Source of the DNA: DASXYU01 sp036502295
GTDB lineage: Bacteria > Actinomycetota > Actinomycetes > Mycobacteriales > Jatrophihabitantaceae
Reading direction: 5' to 3'
DNA: 25,634 nt
Assembly (NCBI GenBank): GCA_036502295.1
Contig: DASXYU010000052.1
Coordinates: 1-25,634, forward strand
In this document: one piece after another, positions 1 to 8,024 of the stretch
Numbering within the stretch: the first letter of the stretch is position 1
How the letters are laid out: each line of letters begins with the position of its first letter
Made by a program: the position numbers and the translations under genes
The notes under the pieces: generated by a model
What the model was told of the DNA's origin: nothing
Databases searched by the model: none
Seen by the model: only the letters and a program-made list of their open reading frames with translations

Positions 1-732
1 GACGTCGTCCTCGCGACGAAGTTCGGCTCGACGTTGCGCCACGGTTCCAACGGCAAGGACTGGAACGCCCGCGGCTCGCGGCGCTACATCCGGCGGGCGA
101 TCGAGTCCTCGCTGCGCCGGCTTCGCACCGACTACATCGACCTCTATCAGCTGCACCGGCCCGACCCGGCGACCCCGATCGAGGAGACGCTGGCGGCGCT
201 CACCGAGCTGGTCCACGAAGGCAAGGTGCGCTACATCGGCTCCTCCAACTTCAGCGGGTTCCAGGTGGCCCACGCCGAATGGACCGCGCGCACCCGTGGC
301 TACGAACACTTCATCTCGGTCCAGAATGAGTACAGCCTGCTCGACCGTGAGATCGAGTCCGACGTCGTCCCGGCCTGCGTGGAATACGGGCTCGGGGTGC
401 TGCCGTACTTCCCCCTCGCGAGTGGCGTCCTCACCGGCAAGTACAAGCGTGGCGTCCCGGCACCGAGCGAGAGCCGCCTCGCGGCGTGGGGCGCCGAGGA
501 CGAGATGCTCACCGACCGTAACTTCGACATCGTCGAGGGCCTGACGGCGTTCGCGGAGTCGCGTGGTGTGACGCTGCTGGATGTCGCGATGGGTGGGCTC
601 GCCGCGCAGCCGAGCGTCGCGTCGGTGATCGCCGGCGCCACCTCGGCGGCGCAGGTCGCCTCGAACGTGAAGGCCGGGCTGTGGGCGCCGTCGCTCGGGG
701 ACGTCGCCGAGATCGACCGCATTACCGCCTAG
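1..732 (+). CDS. Aldo/keto reductase, 5'-truncated by window edge
   Basis: Only the C-terminal 243 residues are present; the frame is open from base 1. The visible part starts in the third beta strand of the AKR barrel: DVVLATKFG contains the catalytic Lys (visible residue 7), YQLHRPD contains the catalytic His (about residue 52), and VRYIGSSNFSG (about 80) is the usual substrate/cofactor loop. The catalytic Asp and Tyr lie upstream of the window. The C-terminal part (ASVIAGATSAAQVASNVKA) is the NADP-phosphate binding region of these enzymes. The family reduces aldehydes or ketones with NADPH; it resembles the soluble AKRs often annotated as voltage-channel beta-subunit-like, but the substrate cannot be told. 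It is the only gene here facing right into pyrF; its TAG stop lies inside a CTAG shared with the pyrF stop, so no terminator separates them. Confidence 0.9.
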   Translation, partial: DVVLATKFGSTLRHGSNGKDWNARGSRRYIRRAIESSLRRLRTDYIDLYQLHRPDPATPIEETLAALTELVHEGKVRYIGSSNFSGFQVAHAEWTARTRGYEHFISVQNEYSLLDREIESDVVPACVEYGLGVLPYFPLASGVLTGKYKRGVPAPSESRLAAWGAEDEMLTDRNFDIVEGLTAFAESRGVTLLDVAMGGLAAQPSVASVIAGATSAAQVASNVKAGLWAPSLGDVAEIDRITA

Positions 733-1556
733 GCCCGAAGGAAGCCGAAGGCGTCGCGCTGCTGCTCGACGGCCGCCTTCAGGCCGGCGACATCCGGGCC
801 GCGGCGCAGCACCTCGCGGCTGAGGCTGGGCAGCACGTTGCGGGCGGCGTCGCCGAAGATCCGCCGCACGTCCCGCGGGGTTCCGCCCTGGGCACCGACG
901 CCCGGGGAGAGGATCGGGCCGTTCAACACGCTGAAGTCCGTGCCGGTCTGCCCGATCGTCGCGCCGACGACCAGCCCGAAGGAACCCAACGGGGTTGCAC
1001 CGTCGTTGCGGGATGCGACCTCGTCCACGACGGTCTGCCCGACCGTGCGGCCGTCCTCGGTACGGGCGTGCTGGAACTGCGGCCCCTCCTTGTTGGAGGT
1101 GAGGGCGAGGACGAACACCCCGGCGTCCTGCGCTGTGGCGAGGTCGAAGGCCGGATCGAGTGAGCCGACGCCGAGAAACGGCGAGACGGTGATGGCGTCA
1201 GACGCCAGCGGTGCGTCCTTGTCGAGGTAGGCGCGGGCGTAGGCCTCCATCGTGGAGCCGATGTCGCCACGCTTCACGTCCAGCAGGACGAGCGTGCCCG
1301 CGACACGGAGTTCGCGTATCGCACTCTCGAGAACGGCGATGCCCGCAGACCCGAAGACCTCGAAGAAGGCCGACTGTGGCTTCACGATTCCGACGGTGCC
1401 GGCGAAAGCAGCCACGCACGTCTCCGTGAAGGACCTCAGACCCTCCACGCTCACCGGCAGCCCCCAGTCGCGGAGCAGTTCAGCGTGCGGGTCGATGCCG
1501 ACGCAGAGGGAGCCGTGCTTGTCGATGGCGTCCTCGAGATGTGAACCGAATGTCAT
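729..1556 (-). CDS. pyrF: Orotidine 5'-phosphate decarboxylase (type 2)
   Basis: 275 aa. It catalyses the last step of UMP synthesis, decarboxylation of OMP, in the cytoplasm. The sequence LLDVKRGDIGST (residues about 91-102) is the DxKxxD catalytic motif in the form typical of the longer type 2 enzymes found in Actinobacteria; CVGIDPH near residue 18 binds the substrate, and SPGVGAQGG near the C-terminus is the phosphate-binding loop. Length fits the type 2 subfamily. The ATG at 1556 overlaps the pyrD TGA in an ATGA, so translation is probably coupled. It is the last gene of the pyr operon; gmk and the integration host factor gene, which often follow in related genomes, are not here. Confidence 0.97.
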   Translation of the reverse strand: MTFGSHLEDAIDKHGSLCVGIDPHAELLRDWGLPVSVEGLRSFTETCVAAFAGTVGIVKPQSAFFEVFGSAGIAVLESAIRELRVAGTLVLLDVKRGDIGSTMEAYARAYLDKDAPLASDAITVSPFLGVGSLDPAFDLATAQDAGVFVLALTSNKEGPQFQHARTEDGRTVGQTVVDEVASRNDGATPLGSFGLVVGATIGQTGTDFSVLNGPILSPGVGAQGGTPRDVRRIFGDAARNVLPSLSREVLRRGPDVAGLKAAVEQQRDAFGFLRA

Positions 1557-2527
1557 GCGTTCACCACTTTCTTGCGTCGGCGGGCGCGGGCGTCCTCGGA
1601 GAGATGCGCGAAGCCCACGGCGTCGGCCAGGGAGCTGAAGCCGCGCGCGCCGAGTTCGTCCTCAAGTTCGCCCAGGACGCGCATCGGGGCGTCCGGGTCG
1701 CCGAAGACCGCAGTACCGACCGAGATCGCCGACGCGCCGGCGAGGACGAACTGCAGCGCGTCGAGGCCGCTGCGGATTCCGCCCATGCCGAGGATCGGCA
1801 TCGTCGGCAGCGCGCGATGCACCTGCCAGACACAGCGCACGGCCACCGGCCGGATCGCCGGCCCGGAGAGGCCGCCGGTAACCCCGCCGAGCGCCGGCGC
1901 CATCGAGTCGGTGTCGATGACGAGGCCGAGCAGCGTGTTGATGAGGCTGAGGCCGTTGGTGCCGGCGTCGGCACAGGCGCGCGCGATCTCGGTGATGTCG
2001 GTGACGTCAGGACTGAGCTTTGCGAGGATCGGCGTGCGATCGCCCGCCTCGTCCAGCACGCCCCGCACCGCTGTGATGACGTGGCTACTCGCGGTCGGGT
2101 CGCAGGCGAAGACCTGGCCGCGACTCTCGACGTTCGGGCAGCTGATGTTGACCTCGAGCATCGAGACCGCGGGGTGGTTGGCGAGTTTGCGGGCGAGTTC
2201 GGCGTACTCCTCGACCCGTCCTCCGGCGATGGAGACGGCCGTCCTCGCCCCAACGGACTGCAGCCAGGAGAGGTCGTGCTCGATGAAGGAGTCGATGCCG
2301 GGACCTTGCAGGCCGATCGAGTTGAGCATCCCGCTGGGGGTCTCGGCCATGCGCGGCGTCGCGCGGCCCGAGCGCGGGCGCAGCTGGATCGATTTGGTGA
2401 CGACGGCGCCGAGGTCGGCGACATCGAAGAACTGATGCAGCTCGCGGCCGTAGCCCGCACAGCCCGAGGCGGTGAGGACGGGGTTCGGCAGGGTCAGGTG
2501 GCCCAGCCGCGCCGTCATATCAGTCAT
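1553..2527 (-). CDS. pyrD: Dihydroorotate dehydrogenase class 1B, catalytic subunit
   Basis: 324 aa from the chosen start. It is an FMN enzyme oxidising dihydroorotate to orotate. VVTKSIQLRPR (K45) and NSIGLQGPG bind FMN and substrate; EVNISCPN places the catalytic base Cys130, the residue used by class 1 enzymes (class 2 uses Ser); GGLSGPAIRPVA and GMGGIRSG are FMN phosphate-binding elements. The neighbour pyrK makes this class 1B, an NAD-linked heterotetramer. The frame is open up to an ATG at 2611 inside pyrK, but I chose ATG 2527 because GGAGA lies 4 bp before it and the family begins near MTARLGHL; ATG 2518 is also possible. The gap to pyrK is 61 bp and holds a hairpin; the stop overlaps the pyrF start by 4 bp. 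Confidence 0.95.
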   Translation of the reverse strand: MTDMTARLGHLTLPNPVLTASGCAGYGRELHQFFDVADLGAVVTKSIQLRPRSGRATPRMAETPSGMLNSIGLQGPGIDSFIEHDLSWLQSVGARTAVSIAGGRVEEYAELARKLANHPAVSMLEVNISCPNVESRGQVFACDPTASSHVITAVRGVLDEAGDRTPILAKLSPDVTDITEIARACADAGTNGLSLINTLLGLVIDTDSMAPALGGVTGGLSGPAIRPVAVRCVWQVHRALPTMPILGMGGIRSGLDALQFVLAGASAISVGTAVFGDPDAPMRVLGELEDELGARGFSSLADAVGFAHLSEDARARRRKKVVNA

Positions 2528-2537
2528 TTCTCTCCAC

Positions 2538-2579
2538 TTTTGGTCTTGAATCCGGGTATCGCCTGACTCAGGACCAAAA
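2538..2579 (-). promoter_or_regulatory. Intercistronic hairpin in front of pyrD
   Basis: Between the pyrK stop (2589) and the pyrD start (2527) there is a perfect 8-bp inverted repeat, TTTTGGTC at 2538-2545 and GACCAAAA at 2572-2579. Its loop contains a smaller dyad, CCTGA-C-TCAGG, at 2562-2572. The arm is unusually AT-rich for this genome and ends a few bases before the pyrD Shine-Dalgarno sequence GGAGA. It could modulate pyrD translation, protect an mRNA processing end, or bind a protein. The repeat is seen directly; the role is inference. Confidence 0.5.
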
Positions 2580-2588
2580 CTCGCTCCA

Positions 2589-3494
2589 TCAGTGCCCCAT
2601 CGCGTCAGCACCGACGAGGTCAGCCGGCAGGGCGCCGACGTCGGCCCAGCGGACGCGCTCGGCGTCGAAGGTCGGCCCGTCGACGCAGGAGCGCAGGAAT
2701 CGGGACTTCCCGTCGTCCCCGACCACGGGCAGGACGCAGGTCATGCAGACCCCGATGCCACAGGCCATCGCCTCCTCGACGGAGACCTGCGCGCGGATGC
2801 CGTGCGCTCTGGCGATGTCGCCGACGGCGCGCAGCATCCCCATCGGCCCGCAGGCGTAAACGATCGGTCGCGCGCCGCCGGCACGGGCGCCATCGGGTGC
2901 GGTCGCGCCGACGCGCTCGATCGTCGCCGCGAGTGCATCGGTGACCCAGCCCTGCTGACCGGCCGAACCGTCGTCCGTGGTGACCGTCACCTGGCCGACG
3001 AGTCGTTTGGCAGCGAGTTCACCGAAGAGGCGATCGGCCGACGCCGCCCCGAGGATGATCTCCACATGGCTGCCCTGCTTCTGCAGCGCATCGGCCAGCG
3101 GCAGTAACGGCGCAGCCCCGTAGCCGCCGCCGACGAGGACGGCCGGAACGGGCCCGGAATCCGACACCGCAGGAAGGCTGAACGGGTTGCCGAGCGGGCC
3201 GACGAGGTCGAGCTTCTCCCCCACCGTCCGCTGCACCAGCCACCGTGTGCCGGGGCCCTGCGCCGCGACGACGAACTGGACCGTGCCTGCGTATCCCTCG
3301 GTGGTGTTCGCACCGTAGAGGGCGAAGGAGCGGCGCAGGATCATCCCGGTGTCGGGACCGCCGACGGCGACTGCGACGAAGTGACCCGGACGGAATCCCG
3401 TGGCGATGCCCGGCGCGATGACCGTGAACTCGGTGTAGGCGCCGACCCGCCGCACCGCGAAGATCTCGCCCATTTCGTGGCAAGGCTTGCTCAT
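2589..3494 (-). CDS. pyrK: Dihydroorotate dehydrogenase electron-transfer subunit (FAD, 2Fe-2S)
   Basis: 301 aa. PyrK passes electrons from the PyrD FMN through a 2Fe-2S cluster and FAD to NAD+. The N-terminal FAD-binding barrel contains LRRSFALYG (residues about 53-61); the NAD-binding part has VLVGGGYGAAPLLPLA (about 119-134) and YACGPMGML (about 213-221). The 2Fe-2S ligands are C245, C250, C253 and C270, giving the C-x4-C-x2-C-x16-C spacing of the family. The chosen ATG at 3494 has GGAG six bases upstream; an in-frame ATG seven codons later is an alternative. A somewhat long Gly/Ala linker (residues about 197-209) precedes the YACGP motif. pyrK is the only pyr gene not tightly overlapped by a recognised neighbour on either side. 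Confidence 0.95.
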   Translation of the reverse strand: MSKPCHEMGEIFAVRRVGAYTEFTVIAPGIATGFRPGHFVAVAVGGPDTGMILRRSFALYGANTTEGYAGTVQFVVAAQGPGTRWLVQRTVGEKLDLVGPLGNPFSLPAVSDSGPVPAVLVGGGYGAAPLLPLADALQKQGSHVEIILGAASADRLFGELAAKRLVGQVTVTTDDGSAGQQGWVTDALAATIERVGATAPDGARAGGARPIVYACGPMGMLRAVGDIARAHGIRAQVSVEEAMACGIGVCMTCVLPVVGDDGKSRFLRSCVDGPTFDAERVRWADVGALPADLVGADAMGH

Positions 3495-3598
3495 CGTCCG
3501 CTCCAGCCCCGCCCGCGGGGCGTGTCGCAGCCACCGGCAGCTTCGCTGCGGGCAAGCCGCTGGCTCTTCGCGCGAGCGCTCATCGCGTAGTTGGTCAC
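3491..3598 (-). CDS. Possible 35-residue basic leader-type ORF between carB and pyrK
   Basis: An open frame starts with GTG two bases after the carB stop and ends with a TGA that overlaps the pyrK ATG in an ATGA. It would encode 35 residues rich in Arg/Lys (start VTNYAMSARAKSQRL, end PRGRGWSGR). I recognise no family. The ribosome site is poor: GAGG touches the GTG directly. Its placement would keep ribosomes running from carB into pyrK, as at the other junctions of the operon, so it may be a coupling ORF; open frames of this length are common by chance in GC-rich DNA, so confidence is low. Confidence 0.25.
   Translation of the reverse strand: MTNYAMSARAKSQRLARSEAAGGCDTPRGRGWSGR
3506..3521 (-). 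promoter_or_regulatory. GC hairpin directly upstream of the pyrK ribosome-binding site
   Basis: GCCCCGC and GCGGGGC arms separated by two bases form a compact 7-bp hairpin that ends one base before the GGAG of pyrK. Farther upstream (about 3530-3575) are further short complementary arms (GCAGC/GCTGC inside AGCCA/TGGCT), so the carB-pyrK spacer can fold into several stems. It may tune pyrK translation or mRNA stability; there is no U-tract, so it does not look like an intrinsic terminator. Confidence 0.4.
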
Positions 3599-3600
3599 CC

Positions 3601-6600
3601 TCATTCGGCGCGCCAACCCGCCAGAGAGGCGTGCAGGTCCTGCAGGCTGCGCACCCCGATCTCGCCGCGGGAGAGTTCCTCGATGCCCTGCACGGCGGCC
3701 GAGGCGGCCTGCACCGTGGTGATGCAGGGGATGCCGACGGTCACCGCCGCCGTCCTGATCTCGTAGCCGTCGATGCGCGGATTCGAGTTGCCCGCCGCGC
3801 CCCGCGGAGTGTTGAAGACGATGTCGATCTCGCCGGCCTGGATCATCTCGACGATGTTGCCCGGGCCCTCGCTGAACTTGCCGACCACCTCGCACGGCAC
3901 ACCGTTGCGGCGCAGCACCTGCCCGGTACCCGCGGTGGCGATGATCCGGAAACCGAGATCGTGCAGCCGCATGGCGGGAAAGATGATCGCCCGCTTGTCG
4001 CGGTTGGCGATGGAGATGAAGACCGTCCCCTTCAACGGCAGCGAGCCGTAGACCGCCGCCTGGCTCTTGGCGAAGGCCATGCCGAAGTTCGCATCGATGC
4101 CCATGACCTCGCCGGTGGACTTCATCTCCGGGCCGAGCAGCGAGTCGACCTGGTCACCGGCGGGCGTGCGGAACCGGTGGAACGGAAGCACCGCCTCCTT
4201 CACCGAGATCGGCGCGTCGTCGGGAAGGTCGCCGCCGTCGTGCGTTCTCGGCAGTACACCCTCCGCACGCAGTTCGGCGATGGTCGCGCCGACGGCGATG
4301 CGGGCCGCGGCCTTCGCCAGCGGTACCGTCGTCGCCTTCGAGACGAACGGTACCGTCCTGCTCGCACGCGGGTTGGCTTCGAGGACGTAGAGGATGTCAC
4401 TGGCCATCGCGTACTGCACGTTGATGAGACCGCGGACCCCGATGCGCTCGGCGAGTGCGAGGGTCGAGGTGCGCACGGCATCGATGTCGGCGCCGCCGAG
4501 GGTGATCGGCGGCAGGGCGCAGGCCGAGTCGCCGGAGTGGATGCCGGCCTCTTCGATGTGCTCCATCACGGCACCGAGGTAGAGCTCGTGGCCGTCGTAG
4601 AGGGCATCGACATCGATCTCGACCGCGTCGTCGAGGAAGCGGTCGACGAGGACGGGGTGCGCGGGCGTGATCTCGGTGGCACGGCTGATGTAGTCAGACA
4701 GGTGCGCCTCGTCGTAGACGATCTCCATGCCACGTCCGCCGAGGACGTAGGAGGGACGCACCAGCACCGGGTAGCCGATGGAGTCGGCGACCGCCTTCGC
4801 CTCCTCGAAGCTGGTGGCGGTGCCGTGCTTCGGCGCCGGCAGGTTCGCGTCGGTGAGGATGCGGCCGAAGGCGCCGCGGTGCTCGGCGAGCTCGATCGCC
4901 TCGGGCTGGGTGCCGAGCAGTGGCACCCCGGCGTCCTTGAGGCGCTGCGCGAGGCCGAGCGGCGTCTGGCCGCCGAGGGTGCAGATCACACCGAGGACCT
5001 CACCGGATTGCTGCTCGGCGTGCACCACTTCCAGGACGTCCTCGAAGGTGAGCGGCTCGAAGTAGAGGCGGTCGGCGGTGTCGTAGTCGGTGGAGACCGT
5101 CTCGGGATTGCAGTTGATCATCACGGTCTCGTAGCCGGCCTCGCGAAGGGCGAGGACGGCGTGGACACAGGAGTAGTCGAACTCGATGCCCTGGCCGATC
5201 CGGTTCGGGCCACTGCCGAGGATGATCACCTTCTGCCGGCCGGTGTGGCCGACCTCGGTCTCCTCGTCATAGGTCGAGTAGTAGTACGGGGTGCTCGCCT
5301 CGAACTCGGCCGAGCAGGTGTCGACGGTCTTGAAGACCGGCCGGATGCCGTGCTCCAGTCGCAGCGCACGCACCGCCGCGTCATCGCCGAGCCCGTCCTT
5401 CGACAACTCCGGACGCAGCAGGCTCAGCTGCAGGTCGGAGATGCCGTGCCGCTTGGCCCCGCGCAGCAGCCCGGACGTGACCGCGGGCGCGGCGACGATC
5501 TCGGCGCGGAGTTCGACGAGCAGCGCGATCTGGTCGACGAACCACGGGTCGATGCCGGTGGCGGCTGCGACCTCGTCCACGCTGGCGCCGGCGCGCATCG
5601 CCTGCTCGACGTAGTAGAGGCGTCCGTCGGTCGGGATCGAAACGCGCGCGAGGAGCTCGTCCCTGGTGAGGTCGTCATCCGGACGCGTCCAGAAGCCGGA
5701 AGCCTTCGTCTCCATCGAGCGCAGCGCCTTGCCGAGTGCCTCGGTGAAGTTGCGGCCGATCGACATCGCCTCGCCGACGCTCTTCATGTGCGTGGTGAGG
5801 ACGGGGTCGGCGCCGGGGAACTTCTCGAAGGCGAAGCGCGGCACCTTCACCACCACGTAGTCGAGCGTCGGCTCGAAGGCGGCGGGTGTCTTCTTGGTGA
5901 TGTCGTTGGGGATCTCGTCCAGGGTGTAGCCCACGGCGAGCTTCGCGGCGATCTTCGCGATGGGGAAGCCGGTGGCCTTGCTTGCCAGCGCGCTCGAACG
6001 AGACACCCGTGGGTTCATCTCGATGACGATCATGCGGCCCGTCTTCGGGTCGATGGCGAACTGGATGTTGCAGCCGCCGGTGTCGACTCCGACCTCGCGC
6101 AGTACGGCGATACCGACGTCACGCATGTGCTGGTACTCGCGGTCGGTAAGCGTCATCGCCGGCGCGACGGTGATCGAGTCACCGGTGTGCACGCCCATCG
6201 GGTCGACGTTCTCGATCGAGCAGACCACCACGACGTTGTCGTTCTTGTCGCGCATCAGCTCGAGCTCGAACTCCTTCCAACCGAGGACTGACTCCTCGAC
6301 AAGGATCTCGTGCACCGGGCTCGCGGCGAGTCCGCGCGCCGCGAGGGTGCGGACCTCGTCGGCGTCACCGCTGCGCGCGAGACCGGAACCGAGACCACCC
6401 ATCGTGAAGGACGGGCGGACGACGATCTTGTTGCCGACCTGCGCGGCGAAGGTAAGCGCGTCCTCGAGGGTGTGGCAGACGACGCTGCGCGGCACCTCCG
6501 CACCGATCCGCTCGACGATCTCCTTGAACTTCTGCCGGTCCTCGCCGCGCTGGATCGCGTCGATGTCAGCGCCGATGAGTTCAACGCCGTACTTGGCGAG

Positions 6601-6921
6601 GATGCCGCCTTCGTGCAGTGCGACCGCGAGGTTGAGGGCGGTCTGCCCGCCGAGGGTGGGCAGGATCGCGTCGGGGCGTTCCGCGGCGATGACGCGCTCG
6701 AGGAACTCGACCGTGAGCGGCTCGATATAGGTGGCGTCGGCGAACTCCGGATCGGTCATGATCGTCGCCGGGTTGGAGTTCACCAGGCTGACACGGAAGC
6801 CCTCGGCCCGCAGTACGCGGCAGGCCTGGGTGCCCGAGTAGTCGAATTCGCAGGCCTGGCCGATGACGATCGGCCCCGAGCCGATCACCAGGATGTGGCT
6901 GATGTCCGTCCTCTTGGGCAT
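3601..6921 (-). CDS. carB: Carbamoyl phosphate synthase large subunit
   Basis: 1106 aa, the normal length. It makes carbamoyl phosphate from bicarbonate, ammonia supplied by CarA and two ATP, feeding both pyrimidine and arginine synthesis. The two homologous halves are clear: ILVIGSGPIVIGQACEFDYSG at residues about 10-30 and again VIILGSGPNRIGQGIEFDYSC in the middle, each followed by an ATP-grasp domain (PSFTMGG in the first, PSYVLGGRGMEIVYD in the second). The C-terminal MGS-like domain (GTVFISIANRDKRAI onward, last 150 residues) is the site of allosteric control by UMP/ornithine in studied enzymes. The ATG shares one base with the carA stop (TGATG), consistent with equimolar synthesis of the two subunits. 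Confidence 0.98.
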   Translation of the reverse strand: MPKRTDISHILVIGSGPIVIGQACEFDYSGTQACRVLRAEGFRVSLVNSNPATIMTDPEFADATYIEPLTVEFLERVIAAERPDAILPTLGGQTALNLAVALHEGGILAKYGVELIGADIDAIQRGEDRQKFKEIVERIGAEVPRSVVCHTLEDALTFAAQVGNKIVVRPSFTMGGLGSGLARSGDADEVRTLAARGLAASPVHEILVEESVLGWKEFELELMRDKNDNVVVVCSIENVDPMGVHTGDSITVAPAMTLTDREYQHMRDVGIAVLREVGVDTGGCNIQFAIDPKTGRMIVIEMNPRVSRSSALASKATGFPIAKIAAKLAVGYTLDEIPNDITKKTPAAFEPTLDYVVVKVPRFAFEKFPGADPVLTTHMKSVGEAMSIGRNFTEALGKALRSMETKASGFWTRPDDDLTRDELLARVSIPTDGRLYYVEQAMRAGASVDEVAAATGIDPWFVDQIALLVELRAEIVAAPAVTSGLLRGAKRHGISDLQLSLLRPELSKDGLGDDAAVRALRLEHGIRPVFKTVDTCSAEFEASTPYYYSTYDEETEVGHTGRQKVIILGSGPNRIGQGIEFDYSCVHAVLALREAGYETVMINCNPETVSTDYDTADRLYFEPLTFEDVLEVVHAEQQSGEVLGVICTLGGQTPLGLAQRLKDAGVPLLGTQPEAIELAEHRGAFGRILTDANLPAPKHGTATSFEEAKAVADSIGYPVLVRPSYVLGGRGMEIVYDEAHLSDYISRATEITPAHPVLVDRFLDDAVEIDVDALYDGHELYLGAVMEHIEEAGIHSGDSACALPPITLGGADIDAVRTSTLALAERIGVRGLINVQYAMASDILYVLEANPRASRTVPFVSKATTVPLAKAAARIAVGATIAELRAEGVLPRTHDGGDLPDDAPISVKEAVLPFHRFRTPAGDQVDSLLGPEMKSTGEVMGIDANFGMAFAKSQAAVYGSLPLKGTVFISIANRDKRAIIFPAMRLHDLGFRIIATAGTGQVLRRNGVPCEVVGKFSEGPGNIVEMIQAGEIDIVFNTPRGAAGNSNPRIDGYEIRTAAVTVGIPCITTVQAASAAVQGIEELSRGEIGVRSLQDLHASLAGWRAE

Positions 6922-8024
6922 CAGGCCTTCTCCCCCAACAGATTCGCGAACCGGTCGAAGAGGTAGGCGGCATCGTGCGGGCCGGCCGCGGCCTCCGGGT
7001 GGTACTGCACGCTGAAGGCCTTCGCGTCCTTGGCGACGAGGCCCTCGACCACGTTGTCGTTGAGGCAGACGTGGCTGACGGCCACCGCCCCGAAGTCGGT
7101 CTGCGTCTCGCCCTCCAACGGCGCGTCGACCGCGAAGCCGTGGTTGTGCGCGGTGATCTCCACCTTGCCGGTGAGGAGGTCTTGCACCGGCTGGTTGATG
7201 CCGCGGTGGCCGTAGCCCAGCTTGTAGGTCCCGAAGCCGAAGGCCCGGCCGAGGATCTGGTTGCCGAAGCAGATGCCGAAGGTCGGCACCTCACGCCGCA
7301 ACAACTCCTGCACCGTCGCGACGGCATCATCGGCCGTACCCGGGTCGCCGGGTCCGTTGGAGAGGAAGACCGCATCCGCGCCGGTGGCGAGGATCTCCTC
7401 GACGGTCGAGGCCGAGGAGAGGACGTGGGTGGTGATGCCGCGCTCGGCCATCCGCTGCGGTGTCATCGCCTTGATGCCGTAGTCCATCGCCGCCACCGTG
7501 AAGCGGTGCTCGCCGATCGCGTCGATGACGTAGGGCTTGGGCGTGGTGACTTCGGCGCTGAGGTCGGCTCCGGCCATCAGCGGCGACTCAAGAACCTTGC
7601 GATGCAGGCTCGCGACATCGAGATCGGCCGAGGAGATCACCGCCCGCATCGCTCCCCGCTCACGAAGATGGCGGGTGAGGGCGCGGGTGTCGATGCCGCT
7701 GATTCCGACGACGCCCTGAGTACGGAGTTCGTCGTCGAGGGTGCCCGAGGCGCGCCAATTCGACGCCCGCCGGGCGGGGTCGCGCACCACGTAGCCGCTC
7801 ACCCAGATCCGCGCCGACTCGGGGTCCTGGCGATTGACCCCCGTGTTGCCGATGTGCGGCGCGGTCTGCACCACGATCTGACGGTGGTAGGACGGGTCGG
7901 TGAGCGTCTCCTGGTAGCCGGTCATGCCGGTGGCGAAGACCGCCTCACCGAAGGTCTCACCGGTGGCGCCATACGCCTCACCGGCGAAGCTGCGGCCGTC
8001 CTCAAGGACGAGCAGTGCGCTCAC
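6921..8024 (-). CDS. carA: Carbamoyl phosphate synthase small (glutaminase) subunit
   Basis: 367 aa. CarA hydrolyses glutamine and channels ammonia to CarB. The N-terminal domain begins ALLVLEDGRSFAGEAYGA and includes GYQETLTDPSY; the C-terminal class I glutamine amidotransferase domain has LSNGPGDP, the nucleophile Cys252 in TFGICFGNQILGRA, and the His/Glu pair in SVQYHPEA near residue 343. The frame stays open far upstream, but the real start is the GTG at 8024: it has GGAG four bases before it, matches the family N-terminus, and overlaps the TGA of the upstream gene as GTGA. Asn follows Gly in the GICFGNQ motif, a variant I regard as usual for actinobacterial CarA. Confidence 0.97.
   Translation of the reverse strand: MSALLVLEDGRSFAGEAYGATGETFGEAVFATGMTGYQETLTDPSYHRQIVVQTAPHIGNTGVNRQDPESARIWVSGYVVRDPARRASNWRASGTLDDELRTQGVVGISGIDTRALTRHLRERGAMRAVISSADLDVASLHRKVLESPLMAGADLSAEVTTPKPYVIDAIGEHRFTVAAMDYGIKAMTPQRMAERGITTHVLSSASTVEEILATGADAVFLSNGPGDPGTADDAVATVQELLRREVPTFGICFGNQILGRAFGFGTYKLGYGHRGINQPVQDLLTGKVEITAHNHGFAVDAPLEGETQTDFGAVAVSHVCLNDNVVEGLVAKDAKAFSVQYHPEAAAGPHDAAYLFDRFANLLGEKA

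Noticed and set aside
2528..2611. pyrD start at ATG 2611 inside pyrK
   Set aside because: The 28 extra residues are not family-like and cover the intercistronic hairpin; ATG 2527 has GGAGA at the right distance.
3487..6291. 934-codon open frame on the plus strand opposite carB
   Set aside because: Its sequence is Asp/Val/Arg/Gly-rich with no recognisable domain and mirrors carB codon use; long antisense frames are expected opposite GC-rich genes.
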